A stretch of DNA of 64,000 bases from Fermentibacter sp964564435 (GTDB taxonomy: Bacteria > Fermentibacterota > Fermentibacteria > Fermentibacterales > Fermentibacteraceae), in contig CAZMAT010000009.1 of assembly GCA_964564435.1 (NCBI GenBank), positions 1 through 64,000 on the forward strand, given 5' to 3'. A program made the position numbers and the translations under genes. Positions 42,215-50,947 of this stretch are shown one piece after another; position 1 is the first letter of the stretch; each line of letters starts with the position of its first letter. The notes beneath the pieces were generated by a model, which ran no database searches, was not told the origin of the DNA, and saw only the letters and a program-made list of their open reading frames with translations.

Positions 42215-42778
42215 TCAAGCGAACCCGGCGAGAACGGTGCCTTCCAGGAACCCCCGGGTGAAGAACGCGCCGGGGCATTCCGTCACGCAGCCCGGAACCT
42301 CGCGGTGGAGCAGCACGCAGTCCTTCCGGATGCCGTGCTCCTCCATCAGACGGGAGAGCAGCTTCGAGAGCGATGCAGCCTGGCGTGGCGACGGCAGCGA
42401 ACCGGTGAAGTCGCCGACCAGGCAGATGCCGATGCTGTCGGTATTGGAGCCTCGGGCGTGGGCGCCCACCGCCCATGCCGGGCGGCCGGGCTCGACGAGG
42501 CCGTCACCTGCCAGTATCCCGTTGCCTATGACGTAGTGGTAGCCGACGTCGGTCCATCCCGACACGACCCTGTGCATGACCCTGAAGTGCCGCATCGAGC
42601 CGTCGCAGGTGGCGGAATGGTGCACGACTATCCGGGTGGTGGCAGGGCGCTTCTCGAAGTCCGACTCGGGGGGGCTCGACGAGAGGCGGACACAATCATC
42701 CTCGGTGATGCCCGGCGGAACGGGCGCGCCCACGGAGCGCAGCCAGGCAAGCAGGCCCGGCCGGGGCTCCCCCGTCAT
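42215..42778 (-). CDS. N-acetylmuramoyl-L-alanine amidase (amidase_2/PGRP type)
   Basis: A 187-residue zinc amidase that cleaves the peptide from MurNAc in peptidoglycan. Zinc ligands are in RIVVHHSATCDG, VLLHREVPGC and TECPGAFF; GYHYVIGNGI and SIGICLVGDF are typical of the fold. ATG 42778 follows AGGAGAGCTGAT. No signal peptide is evident, so it may act in the cytoplasm in recycling or be exported another way. It is the last gene of the Rex/hydrogenase transcript, with a 1-bp gap to the DUF4097 gene. Confidence 0.9.
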   Translation of the reverse strand: MTGEPRPGLLAWLRSVGAPVPPGITEDDCVRLSSSPPESDFEKRPATTRIVVHHSATCDGSMRHFRVMHRVVSGWTDVGYHYVIGNGILAGDGLVEPGRPAWAVGAHARGSNTDSIGICLVGDFTGSLPSPRQAASLSKLLSRLMEEHGIRKDCVLLHREVPGCVTECPGAFFTRGFLEGTVLAGFA

Positions 42779-42779
42779 A

Positions 42780-43541
42780 TCAGCTCTCCTGCTGCTCTCC
42801 GCGCTGGCAGCCCAGGGCGGAGGCCCTGGAGAAGGATATGCCGCCGATCCTGGCAACGGCGCGGAAGCGCTGTCCGCCCCTGACGATGGTGCCCCTGAGC
42901 ATGCCGGTGCCCGTGGTCGGCGAGATGACGTCGATGCCGTTCAGCCGTATCGCGCCGCGCCCGGTGACCGCCTCGAAGTCGGCGTAGAACCCGTCCTCGA
43001 CTCCGATCTCGATCGAGCCCGAAACGGTGCTGATCATAGCCGGGTCTCCGGCCAGCGCGGCCATCTGCACCCTGATGTCGCCGTTGAGGGTCTCGAGGCA
43101 TGCGACGGTGGCAGGCCCCGACACGTCTATCTTGCCGTTGCGGGTGTGGAGGTCGAGGGGACCGCCGCCGCCGCTCGTGCGGATGAACCCGTTGCTCGAC
43201 GAGGCCTCGAGCCTGCATGGGATGTCGGAAACGACGATGTTGCCGTTTATGGTCTCGATCCTCAGGGATTTGATGCCTGCGGGCATCGAGACCTCGATGT
43301 CCACCGAGGCCCTGACCCTGCTGAGGCTGTAGCAGGAACGGATGACGAAGGGCGGCCCCTCGTCGATCTCGGCCTCGACATATTTCGTGTGGGGCAGGTC
43401 GGGCTCCACGTTCCTGCGGATGAGCACCGTTCCCGACTCCCCGCGGGCTCCCCTGACATGCACCGAACCGTTTGAGTTCCTGACGATGACGGGGGTGTCG
43501 GGAGGCACCCTGAAGGCCTTCTCGATCCTCTCCTCGATCAT
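42780..43541 (-). CDS. DUF4097-type beta-repeat protein
   Basis: A 253-residue protein with repeated short beta segments typical of the DUF4097/putative adhesin right-handed fold: VRNSNGSVHVRGARG, LRIETINGNIVVSDIP, EASSSNGFIRTSGGGG, LHTRNGKIDVSGPA, LETLNGDIRVQMAAL, STVSGSIEIGVEDG. There is no signal peptide or membrane helix, so it is probably cytoplasmic. ATG 43541 overlaps the kinase stop (ATGA). Such proteins often follow sensor or anti-sigma genes, but their function is unknown. Confidence 0.75.
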   Translation of the reverse strand: MIEERIEKAFRVPPDTPVIVRNSNGSVHVRGARGESGTVLIRRNVEPDLPHTKYVEAEIDEGPPFVIRSCYSLSRVRASVDIEVSMPAGIKSLRIETINGNIVVSDIPCRLEASSSNGFIRTSGGGGPLDLHTRNGKIDVSGPATVACLETLNGDIRVQMAALAGDPAMISTVSGSIEIGVEDGFYADFEAVTGRGAIRLNGIDVISPTTGTGMLRGTIVRGGQRFRAVARIGGISFSRASALGCQRGEQQES

Positions 43542-44761
43542 TCCCCGCCCCCTCCGGAACCTGCGGTTACCGTCGCCGGGGCTGATGCTTCCTGGCGCCC
43601 GGCCGCGGCCGTGTCGAACGTCACCCTGAAGGTGCTGCCCACGTCGGGCTTGCTCTCGACCTCCACGGTACCGCCGTACATGTATGCGATCTTCTGCACG
43701 ATAGACAATCCCAGGCCGCTCCCGAGGATGTTCCTGGTCTTCTCGTTCTTGATCCTGACGAATTCGTGGAAGAGCTTGGCCGACTCCTCGGGAGTCATGC
43801 CGATGCCCGTGTCCGAGACCGACAGGATGATCCTCGCACCCCTGCGTCGTATGGAGATGCCCACCCTGCCGCCGTCCCGGTTGTACTTCACGGCGTTGGA
43901 GACGAGGTTGTTCATCACGATCTCCATCTCCGCCCTGTCGGCGGGGATGGTCACGGAACCTTCGGGTGCGTCGAGCTCCATCGTGATGCCCCGCGCTGAG
44001 GCGTCGGGGGTCATGGTCTCGATCGAGGTGCGGGCGGTCTCGGCCAGGTCGACGTCGTGTATCTCGCGCTTGCGCTGCCCCGACTCGAGCCTGGTGAGGT
44101 CGAGCAGGTCGAGGATCAGCTTCCGCATGCCGCCCAGCCTCACGATGCACCTGTCCACGGCCCTGTCGCGCGTTGCCGGATCCTGGCAGGCGGTGGGGTC
44201 CTTGAGGATGTAGAGGTACCCCTCGATGGCGCCCAGGGGTGCCTTGAGCTCGTGCGCGAGCACGGAGATGAACTGGAAGCGGACCTTCCTGCGCTCCTCC
44301 TCGAGCGTCCTGGCCTTGCGCAGGGCGACGAGATGGCCGACGGCCTTGCGGACCGAAGTCTTGAGCTCGGCGGGCGTGAACGGCTTCGAGAGGAAGTCGA
44401 ACGCACCCTTCTTGGTGGCCGCGATGGCCGTCTCTATCGAGGCATAGGCCGTCATCATCACGGTGAGGACGTCGGCCTTCTGGTCCGAGAGCCAGGACAG
44501 CACGTCGAGCCCGGTGATCCCGGGCAGCTTGTGGTCGAGGAGCATCAGGTCGGGCCTGTCGCTCTCGAGCTTGAGCACGGCCTCCTCGCCGGAGGCGGCC
44601 TGGATGATGTCGAACGAGACGGCGGAGCCAACCTCCTCTATCATCACAGTGAAGCCCGTAAGCGCCCTGGTGACGGCGAGCCTCATCCCCGGTTCGTCGT
44701 CGACCACGAGGACCTTGAGCCTCTCGCTGGTCGCGGCGGCCGCGGAGCCCTGCCCCGGCAT
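43538..44761 (-). CDS. Receiver-histidine kinase hybrid
   Basis: A 407-residue cytoplasmic protein. An N-terminal receiver (acid pocket D21-D22, phosphoacceptor D76 in LMLLDHKLPG, K126 in FLSKPF) is joined to a HisKA domain (H170 in VLAHELKAPLG) and an ATPase domain (NLVSNAVKYNRDGG, VSDTGIGMTPEE, GSGLGLSIVQKI). The receiver-first order suggests its kinase is itself controlled by phosphorylation, perhaps from the upstream hydrogenase-domain kinase. It starts 1 bp after the receiver gene. Confidence 0.92.
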   Translation of the reverse strand: MPGQGSAAAATSERLKVLVVDDEPGMRLAVTRALTGFTVMIEEVGSAVSFDIIQAASGEEAVLKLESDRPDLMLLDHKLPGITGLDVLSWLSDQKADVLTVMMTAYASIETAIAATKKGAFDFLSKPFTPAELKTSVRKAVGHLVALRKARTLEEERRKVRFQFISVLAHELKAPLGAIEGYLYILKDPTACQDPATRDRAVDRCIVRLGGMRKLILDLLDLTRLESGQRKREIHDVDLAETARTSIETMTPDASARGITMELDAPEGSVTIPADRAEMEIVMNNLVSNAVKYNRDGGRVGISIRRRGARIILSVSDTGIGMTPEESAKLFHEFVRIKNEKTRNILGSGLGLSIVQKIAYMYGGTVEVESKPDVGSTFRVTFDTAAAGRQEASAPATVTAGSGGGGE

Positions 44762-44762
44762 C

Positions 44763-45161
44763 TCAGGCCTTGTCCCTCAGGAGGCGGGCGATTTCGCGTT
44801 CGAGCTGCTCGAACCGGATGGGCTTCGCCAGGATGGTGTCGGCCTTGATCCAGTTGCCGTCGTCCTCGGTCTCGTCGAACTCGAGCCCCGTCTCGTGGGT
44901 GACGGCCGTGACGAGGATCACCGGGGTGGACGGGTACTTGCGCTTGATGCGGTACGAGAGCACGAATCCGTCGTCCTCGTTCTCCATCATCAGGTCGAGC
45001 ACGGCGATGTCGGGGGCGATCTCTTCGAGGATCTTCTCCCCTTCCGGCCTGCTCGAGGCCGAGTGGACCTCGTACCCGCGCGACTGGAGGTACATCTTCA
45101 TCTGCTCGAGGTAGTCGGGATCGTCGTCGACGATCAGGACCCTCCAGGACGGCTGAGACAT
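44763..45161 (-). CDS. Stand-alone response-regulator receiver
   Basis: A 132-residue single receiver domain: VLIVDDDPDYLEQ (acid pocket), phosphoacceptor D56 in IAVLDLMMENEDDG, and K in TILAKPIRF. There is no output domain. Read between two kinase genes, it is likely a phosphate shuttle between the hydrogenase-domain kinase (45199) and the receiver-kinase hybrid (43538). The Asp/Glu-rich insert FDETEDDGNW before the conserved Lys is unusual. Confidence 0.9.
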   Translation of the reverse strand: MSQPSWRVLIVDDDPDYLEQMKMYLQSRGYEVHSASSRPEGEKILEEIAPDIAVLDLMMENEDDGFVLSYRIKRKYPSTPVILVTAVTHETGLEFDETEDDGNWIKADTILAKPIRFEQLEREIARLLRDKA

Positions 45162-45198
45162 GTCAGACTCCCCTGCTGAATCTGCGGGCGGCCCCGGC

Positions 45199-47205
45199 CT
45201 ATTCCTCCGGGGGCCTCCTCGGCAGAACCACTGTAAACGTCGTACCGGTCGGACCGGCGGCGGGGTCGGCGTTCGATGTCACGCTGATCTGCCCGCGGTG
45301 CATCTTGACTATACCATATGTCACGGCCAGGCCCAGGCCGGTTCCCTTGCCGATCTTCTTCGTGGTGAAGAAGGGTTCGAACACCCTGTTGATGTTGGCG
45401 GGCGGAATGCCGGTGCCGGTGTCGGAGGCCTCTATCCTGATGTTCTGATCGTCGCCTCTGGTGGTGAACTTCAGCAGGCCGCCGTCCGGCATCGCGGCGA
45501 TCGAGTTCGTGATGAGGTTCGTCAGGACCTGCGCGATCTGGTCGGGGTCGATCTCGGCTATCGGGTCGTCCGTGGCCGTGTTGAACTCGACCGCTATCTC
45601 CGGGGGCAGTGTGACCAGGTTCACGGTGCGCTGGATCAGGTCGGGGACGTCCGTGGGCTGGTGAACCACCTTGTTCTGCCTGGCGAAGTCGAGGAGGCCC
45701 GAGACGATCTTGCGGCAGCGGTCGGCCTGCTCTGCGATCATCTTCAGGTCCTCTCCCATGGCCGGATCGTCCTCGCAGCCGTCGAGCAGCATGTGAGCGT
45801 ACATCAGAACGACGCCGAGGGGGTTGTTCACCTCGTGGGCTATGCCTGCGGCGAGCTGGCCCATGGTGGCCATCTTCTCCGCATGCTCCAGGGCCTCGCG
45901 GGCATTGGCCAGCTCCGCGTGGCTGCGGGCCAGGTCGGAGAGGGCGCTCTTGAGCTGTTCGATCGTGTAGGGCAGGCACATCTCGTTCTCGGCCAGGCCG
46001 TCGAAGATGGCCACGGCGTGGTCATGGCAGGTCTCGTACCCGCAGGCCCCGCAGTTCAGCTCGTCCTCGGGGCCGTGCTTCCCCAGCTTCTCGAGGATCG
46101 GGAGCAGTTCCTCGCGCGAAGGCCTCTTCATCCTCATGTCGCGGGCCTCGAAGGTCCTTGACAGGTCGAGGTCCTTGAAGCGGTCCATGAAGACGAACCA
46201 GCGGTTGAAGTTCAGTTCCGCGAGCCTGCTCCGGACATAGGCGCTCACGTTCGAGCGCCTCCTGAAGCGCTGGTCGGAAGTGGACATGCCGGGGCCCATG
46301 ATGCAGCCGTTGCAGCACAGGATCTCGAGCAGGCGTACATCCATGCCGCCCGACTCCATCTCCTTCAGGGCGTCGACGAAGGACTGCCTGCCGCTTGCGG
46401 TGACGACCTCGCCTGCTGCGAGGTCCTCCTTGATGTCGGCGGCCTGCAGCATCCCGCGGGTGACCGGGAAGAGTGCACCGAGCCCGGCGTGGGGGGGGTC
46501 GAAGTCGATCGGTTCAACCTTTCCGGGGTCGATCCCGCGATCGTCCAGGAGCGCCCGGAGCTCGGCGAACGTCAGCACGGCGTCGACCTCGTCCTCGACA
46601 CTCGGAGCGTCGGTCTCGGTCTTCTTGGCGATGCACGGCCCGAAGAACACTACGCGCAGATCGTCGCCGTGCAGCTTGCGGAGGGCCCTCGAGGTGGCCA
46701 CCATGGGCGACACTATCGGGGCCAGGTGCCTGACCAGATCGGGGTGGTACATCTCGACGTAGTTGATCAGCGCCGGGCAGTTCGTGCCTATGTAGTGGCC
46801 GTCGGGATCGGATTCGAGCAGCTTGCGGTACCGCTCCGCCACGAGGTCCGCCCCGAAGGCCACTTCGTTGACGTATGTGAACCCCAGGGCCTTGATCATG
46901 CCGAGGAACACCTTGTAGTCGTACTCGGCGAACTCCGCCGGGAAGCTCGGGGCGATGATCGCGCTGACCTCGGCCCCGGAGGCCATGGTCTCGCTGAACA
47001 GCCCCATCGAGCTCCTGACGGTCTTGGCCTTCATGTTGCAGATCTTGACGCAGTTGCCGCAGCCCACGCACCTCTCGGGCAATACCTCGGCCTTGCCGAT
47101 GTGGATCTTGATCGCCTTGGCCGGGCATTCCCTGACACAGGTATAGCAGGCCTTGCACTTCTCCTGGTCGGTCGTGACGAGCGGTTTTCCCGCGTTCCTG
47201 GGCAT
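45199..47205 (-). CDS. Sensory [FeFe]-hydrogenase-domain histidine kinase
   Basis: A 668-residue multidomain sensor. Two [4Fe-4S] sites (C17/C20/C23/C27; C46/C49/C52/C56), a [FeFe]-hydrogenase-like large domain (about 75-370), an extra Fe-S module (CGACGYETCHDHAVAIF, then ENEMC), a coiled linker, HisKA (GIAHEVNNPLGVVL) and ATPase (LTNLITNSIAAMPDGG, SDTGTGIPPANI, GTGLGLAVTYGIVK). The H-cluster motifs are altered: IGTNCPALI, FFGPCIAKKTE and LCCNGCIMGPG. It is therefore more likely a redox or H2 sensor than a turnover enzyme. It is cotranscribed with hydA 9 bp upstream. Confidence 0.9.
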   Translation of the reverse strand: MPRNAGKPLVTTDQEKCKACYTCVRECPAKAIKIHIGKAEVLPERCVGCGNCVKICNMKAKTVRSSMGLFSETMASGAEVSAIIAPSFPAEFAEYDYKVFLGMIKALGFTYVNEVAFGADLVAERYRKLLESDPDGHYIGTNCPALINYVEMYHPDLVRHLAPIVSPMVATSRALRKLHGDDLRVVFFGPCIAKKTETDAPSVEDEVDAVLTFAELRALLDDRGIDPGKVEPIDFDPPHAGLGALFPVTRGMLQAADIKEDLAAGEVVTASGRQSFVDALKEMESGGMDVRLLEILCCNGCIMGPGMSTSDQRFRRRSNVSAYVRSRLAELNFNRWFVFMDRFKDLDLSRTFEARDMRMKRPSREELLPILEKLGKHGPEDELNCGACGYETCHDHAVAIFDGLAENEMCLPYTIEQLKSALSDLARSHAELANAREALEHAEKMATMGQLAAGIAHEVNNPLGVVLMYAHMLLDGCEDDPAMGEDLKMIAEQADRCRKIVSGLLDFARQNKVVHQPTDVPDLIQRTVNLVTLPPEIAVEFNTATDDPIAEIDPDQIAQVLTNLITNSIAAMPDGGLLKFTTRGDDQNIRIEASDTGTGIPPANINRVFEPFFTTKKIGKGTGLGLAVTYGIVKMHRGQISVTSNADPAAGPTGTTFTVVLPRRPPEE

Positions 47206-47214
47206 TCCGGCCTC

Positions 47215-48936
47215 CTAGAGGAGAACGTCCCTCTCGGTGTAGCTGGTGTGCAGGAGTTCGTGCGAGAGATGGCCTCCCGGCTCGCCGAGGAACTCGCTGT
47301 AGATCCTCTTGATCGACGGGTTGGAGTGGGACGTGCGGAGCTGCGCGTCCCTGTCTATCCCGTAGAGCGCCTGCATGCGCGCCTTCAGGACTTCCGGATC
47401 GGCGTTCAGGGGCTGCCCGCCTCCGGCGATGCAGCCTCCGGGGCAGGTCATTATCTCGATGAAGTGGAGGTCGGACCTGCCGGCCCTTATCTGGTCGAGG
47501 ATCCTCCTGGCGTTCGCGGTGCCGCTCGCGACGGCGACGTGCACCTCGGTGCCGCCGATGTCCACCGAGGCCTCCTTCACGCCCTCGAGGCCGCGGATCG
47601 CTGTGATCTTCTGGATCTCCAGCTCCCTGCCGGTCAGCATGAAGTGGGCCGTGCGGATCGCCGCCTCCATCACGCCTCCGGTGGCGCCGAAGAGCTTGCC
47701 GGCCGAACTGCGCTCGCCGAACGGGGTGTCCGCAGGCTCGCCGGGCAGCGAGGCCAGGTCCATGCCGAAGGTGCGGATGGCCTGGGCCAGTTCGCGCGTG
47801 GTGAGGACGGCGTCGATGTCGGGGATGCCGTCACGGAGCATCTCGGGCCGTCCCGCCTCGAACTTCTTGGCGGTGCAGGGCATTATCGAGACGCTGTAGA
47901 CGTTCCCGGGGTCGAGCTTTTCGCGGTCGGCCCAGTAGCTCTTGATGATCGCGCCGAGCATCTGCTGGGGGCTCTTGCATGTCGAGAGATTGCCCAGGAA
48001 CTCTGGGTAGAACTGCTCGACGAACTTGATCCATCCCGGGGAACAGCTCGTCATCATGGGCAGCTTGCCGCCGGTCCTGATCCTGTGGACCAGCTCGGCG
48101 GCCTCCTCCATTATCGTGAGGTCCGCGCTGAAGGAGGTGTCGAAGACCCTGTCGAACCCCATCCTGCGCAGGGCGGCGGTCATCATGTCGGCCGCGTCGA
48201 TCCCGGGCTTCATGCCGAACTCCTCGGCGATAGTCACCGAGATGCTCGGGGCGTGCTGCACGACGACCGTCTTCGTCGGGTCGTTGATCGCGTCCATGAC
48301 CTTGCTGATGCTCGATCTCTCCGTGAGGGCGCCCGTGGGGCAGACCTTGATGCACTGGCCGCAGTTGATGCAGCTCGACACGTTGAGCCCCTCGTCGAAG
48401 GCGGTGCCGATGTGCGCCCTGCTGCCCCTGCCGATGAAGTCGATCGCCGAGACGCCCTGGATCTCCTCGCAGACCCTCACGCACTTGCCGCACAGGATGC
48501 ACTTGTCCGGGTCGCGGACTATCGCGGGGCTCGAGAGGTCCAGCTTCCAGTCGTTCCTGGAACCCGCGTAGCGCCTCTGCCTGACTCCCAGCTCGAGGGC
48601 GTAGCCCTGCAGTTCGCAGGACCCGTTCCTCGCGCAGTAGAGGCAATCGTCGGGATGGTTGGCAAGGAGGAGCTCGACGATTGTCTTTCGCGCTGCTATG
48701 GCGTCGGGGGAATGGGTGAGGATCCTCATCCCGGGCGCCACCGGGAACGAACAGGAGGGCACGAGCCTCCCGTCGCCCTCGAGTTCGACCACGCACATCC
48801 TGCACGCGCCCGAAGGCGGGAGCCCGTCGATGTAGCAAAGCGTGGGTATGGATATCCCCGCACGGCGTACGGCCGTGAGAATGGTCTCGCCGGGCTCCGC
48901 CTGGACCGCCCTGCCGTTGACTTTGATCTCTATCAT
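47215..48936 (-). CDS. hydA: [FeFe]-hydrogenase catalytic subunit HydA
   Basis: A 573-residue enzyme with an N-terminal [2Fe-2S] domain (CYIDGLPPSGACRMC), a His-ligated cluster region (NHPDDCLYCARNGSCELQ), two [4Fe-4S] sites (CILCGKCVRVC, CINCGQCIKVC), the H-cluster domain and a short C-terminal tail. L2 MPCTAKKFE and L3 EIMTCPGGCIAGGGQP are normal. L1 reads TSCSPGW (296-302), with Ser299 where TSCCPGW has its second Cys. This is the catalytic subunit of an NAD-linked, probably electron-bifurcating HydABC complex. Confidence 0.94.
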   Translation of the reverse strand: MIEIKVNGRAVQAEPGETILTAVRRAGISIPTLCYIDGLPPSGACRMCVVELEGDGRLVPSCSFPVAPGMRILTHSPDAIAARKTIVELLLANHPDDCLYCARNGSCELQGYALELGVRQRRYAGSRNDWKLDLSSPAIVRDPDKCILCGKCVRVCEEIQGVSAIDFIGRGSRAHIGTAFDEGLNVSSCINCGQCIKVCPTGALTERSSISKVMDAINDPTKTVVVQHAPSISVTIAEEFGMKPGIDAADMMTAALRRMGFDRVFDTSFSADLTIMEEAAELVHRIRTGGKLPMMTSCSPGWIKFVEQFYPEFLGNLSTCKSPQQMLGAIIKSYWADREKLDPGNVYSVSIMPCTAKKFEAGRPEMLRDGIPDIDAVLTTRELAQAIRTFGMDLASLPGEPADTPFGERSSAGKLFGATGGVMEAAIRTAHFMLTGRELEIQKITAIRGLEGVKEASVDIGGTEVHVAVASGTANARRILDQIRAGRSDLHFIEIMTCPGGCIAGGGQPLNADPEVLKARMQALYGIDRDAQLRTSHSNPSIKRIYSEFLGEPGGHLSHELLHTSYTERDVLL

Positions 48937-48951
48937 GGTAAAACCCCTGCC

Positions 48952-50946
48952 TTACTCGGCGGAGACGGCCCCGACGGGGCACACTTCCCTGCAGCCGCCG
49001 CAGCCTATGCATCTCTCGGGAACTATGTGGTGGGGGCTCTTCCTGGTTCCGAGGATCGCGCCGGACGGGCAGGCCTTGGCGCACAGGCCGCATCCCACAC
49101 ACTTCTCCGGGTCTATCGAGAACACGAGCAGGCTCTTGCACTGGCCCGCCGGACACTTCCTGTCGTAGACATGGGCCTCGTACTCGTCCCTGAACCAGCG
49201 GATGGTGCTGAGCACGGGATTGGGGGCGGTCTGCCCCAGGCCGCAGAGGCTCGTCTTCCTGATGATCGATCCGAGCTGCTCGAGGTAGACCACGCCCTTG
49301 AAGCGCTCGAGGGCCTGACGGTTCTTCTCGTCCCTCCGGCCCGTGGTTATGGCGTCGAGGATCTCGAGCATCCTCCTGGTGCCCTCGCGGCAGGGGATGC
49401 ACTTGCCGCAGCTCTCGCGCTGGATGAAGTCCATGAAGAACCGGGCCACGTCGACCATGCAGTTGTCCTCGTCCATCACGACAAGGCCGCCGGAGCCCAT
49501 CATCGCGCCGAACTTCTTCAGCGACTCGTAGTCGACCTCGAGGTCGAGATGCAGGGCCGGGATGCAGCCGCCCGAAGGCCCGCCGATCTGCACGGCCTTG
49601 AAGGCCTTCCCGTCGGGGATGCCGCCGCCGATCTGCATCACGATCTTCTCGAGGGGAGTTCCCATCGCGACCTCGACCAGACCGGTCCTGACTACCTTGC
49701 CGGAGAGCGCGAAGACCTTGGTGCCCTTGCTGCCCTGGGTGCCCAGGGAGGAGAACCACTCGGCGCCGTTCCACATGATGTCCGGCACGTTGGCCAGAGT
49801 CTCGACGTTGTTGATCGCCGAAGGCTTGCCGAACAGGCCGGATACCGCGGGATAGGGCGGCCTCGGCCTGGGCATGCCGCGCCGGCCCTCGATGCTGTTC
49901 ATCAGGGCCGTCTCCTCGCCGCAGACGAAGGCGCCGGCTCCCATCTTGATCTTGATCTCGAGATCGGTGCCGCTGTCGAGGATGTTCCTGCCGATCAGGC
50001 CGCGCTCGCGGGCCTGCCTTATGGCCTCCCTCAGGCGTTCGATGGCCAGGGGATATTCCGCCCTGATGTAGAAGTAGGCCTGCGTGGCGCCTATCGCATA
50101 TGCGGCTATGGCGATGCCCTCTATCACCCTGTGGGGGTCTCCCTCGATGACGGCCCTGTCCATGAAGGCCCCGGGATCACCCTCGTCGGCGTTGCAGATC
50201 ATGTACTTCTGGTCTGCAGGGGACTCGAGGGCGAGGCGCCACTTGCGGCCCGTGGGGAACCCACCGCCCCCGCGCCCGCGCAGCCCGCTCCTCTCCATCT
50301 GCTCGCACACCTCTGACGGTGTCATGCTCCGGAGCATCCGGGCGTAGGCCCTGTAGCCCCCGTGCGCTAGGTACTCGTCGAGGCTCGACGGGTCGATCAG
50401 GCCGCAGTTGCGCAGCACCCAGCGGGTCTGCCCGGCGAAGAAGGGATGCTCGGAAAGGAGTCCCGCTCCGCTCCAGGGAGTCTTCGAGGCCGGCTCGTAC
50501 TGGCCGATCAGGTTGCCGGCCGGCACTTCGCCGGCGAATACGGCGTCGAGTATCGCGGGGGCGTTCTCGCCCGTCACCTGCGAGAAGGAGATCCTGGGCC
50601 TGCCGGGGAGCTGCACGTCCATGATGGGTTCGAGATAGCAGGCTCCCACGCAGCCGACTTCGACGACGGAGACGGGTTCGCTCCTCCCGGCTATCCATGC
50701 CCTCACGGCCTCGATGGTCCGGCCGGCGCCGGCTCCCAGCCCGCAGGTGCCGGTACCCACGAAGACGACCGGCTTCTCTACATCACCGCGGAGGAATTCT
50801 GCCGCCGCGGCGGCCCTCCTGTCAGAGCAGCCGGCGTTCTCGTGGCAGAGCGGTCCGCTCATGATGCACTCCACGACCTCCGGGCAGGTCCTGCCGGAGG
50901 AATGCCAGCAGCCGTCACAGCATTTCTGATCCAAAAGCCCCGGCAT
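48952..50946 (-). CDS. hydB: NuoF-like diaphorase subunit HydB
   Basis: A 664-residue flavoprotein. A Cys-rich N-terminal segment (CCDGCWHSSGRTC, then CIMSGPLCHENAGC) is followed by a thioredoxin-like [2Fe-2S] domain (VGTGTCGLGAGAG, VEVGCVGACYLEP). The NADH/FMN core follows (RGRGGGGFPTGRKW, NADEGDPGAFMDR), then a cluster-binding domain (ESCGKCIPCREGTRRM, TSLCGLGQTAPNP) and two [4Fe-4S] sites at the C terminus (CVGCGLCAKACP, CIGCGGCREVCP). It oxidises or reduces NAD(H). ATG 50946 follows GGGAGG; the gene lies 1 bp after hydC. Confidence 0.93.
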   Translation of the reverse strand: MPGLLDQKCCDGCWHSSGRTCPEVVECIMSGPLCHENAGCSDRRAAAAAEFLRGDVEKPVVFVGTGTCGLGAGAGRTIEAVRAWIAGRSEPVSVVEVGCVGACYLEPIMDVQLPGRPRISFSQVTGENAPAILDAVFAGEVPAGNLIGQYEPASKTPWSGAGLLSEHPFFAGQTRWVLRNCGLIDPSSLDEYLAHGGYRAYARMLRSMTPSEVCEQMERSGLRGRGGGGFPTGRKWRLALESPADQKYMICNADEGDPGAFMDRAVIEGDPHRVIEGIAIAAYAIGATQAYFYIRAEYPLAIERLREAIRQARERGLIGRNILDSGTDLEIKIKMGAGAFVCGEETALMNSIEGRRGMPRPRPPYPAVSGLFGKPSAINNVETLANVPDIMWNGAEWFSSLGTQGSKGTKVFALSGKVVRTGLVEVAMGTPLEKIVMQIGGGIPDGKAFKAVQIGGPSGGCIPALHLDLEVDYESLKKFGAMMGSGGLVVMDEDNCMVDVARFFMDFIQRESCGKCIPCREGTRRMLEILDAITTGRRDEKNRQALERFKGVVYLEQLGSIIRKTSLCGLGQTAPNPVLSTIRWFRDEYEAHVYDRKCPAGQCKSLLVFSIDPEKCVGCGLCAKACPSGAILGTRKSPHHIVPERCIGCGGCREVCPVGAVSAE

Positions 50947-50947
50947 G

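Noticed and set aside
45199..47205. A second catalytic [FeFe] hydrogenase
   Set aside because: All three H-cluster motifs deviate from the catalytic consensus and the protein ends in a complete histidine kinase, so a sensory role is preferred.
46489..50316. A 1275-residue plus-strand open frame opposite hydA/hydB
   Set aside because: It is antisense to four well-supported hydrogenase-operon genes, is rich in Leu/Val/Gly/Asp repeats from high-GC codon shadowing, and shows no domain.
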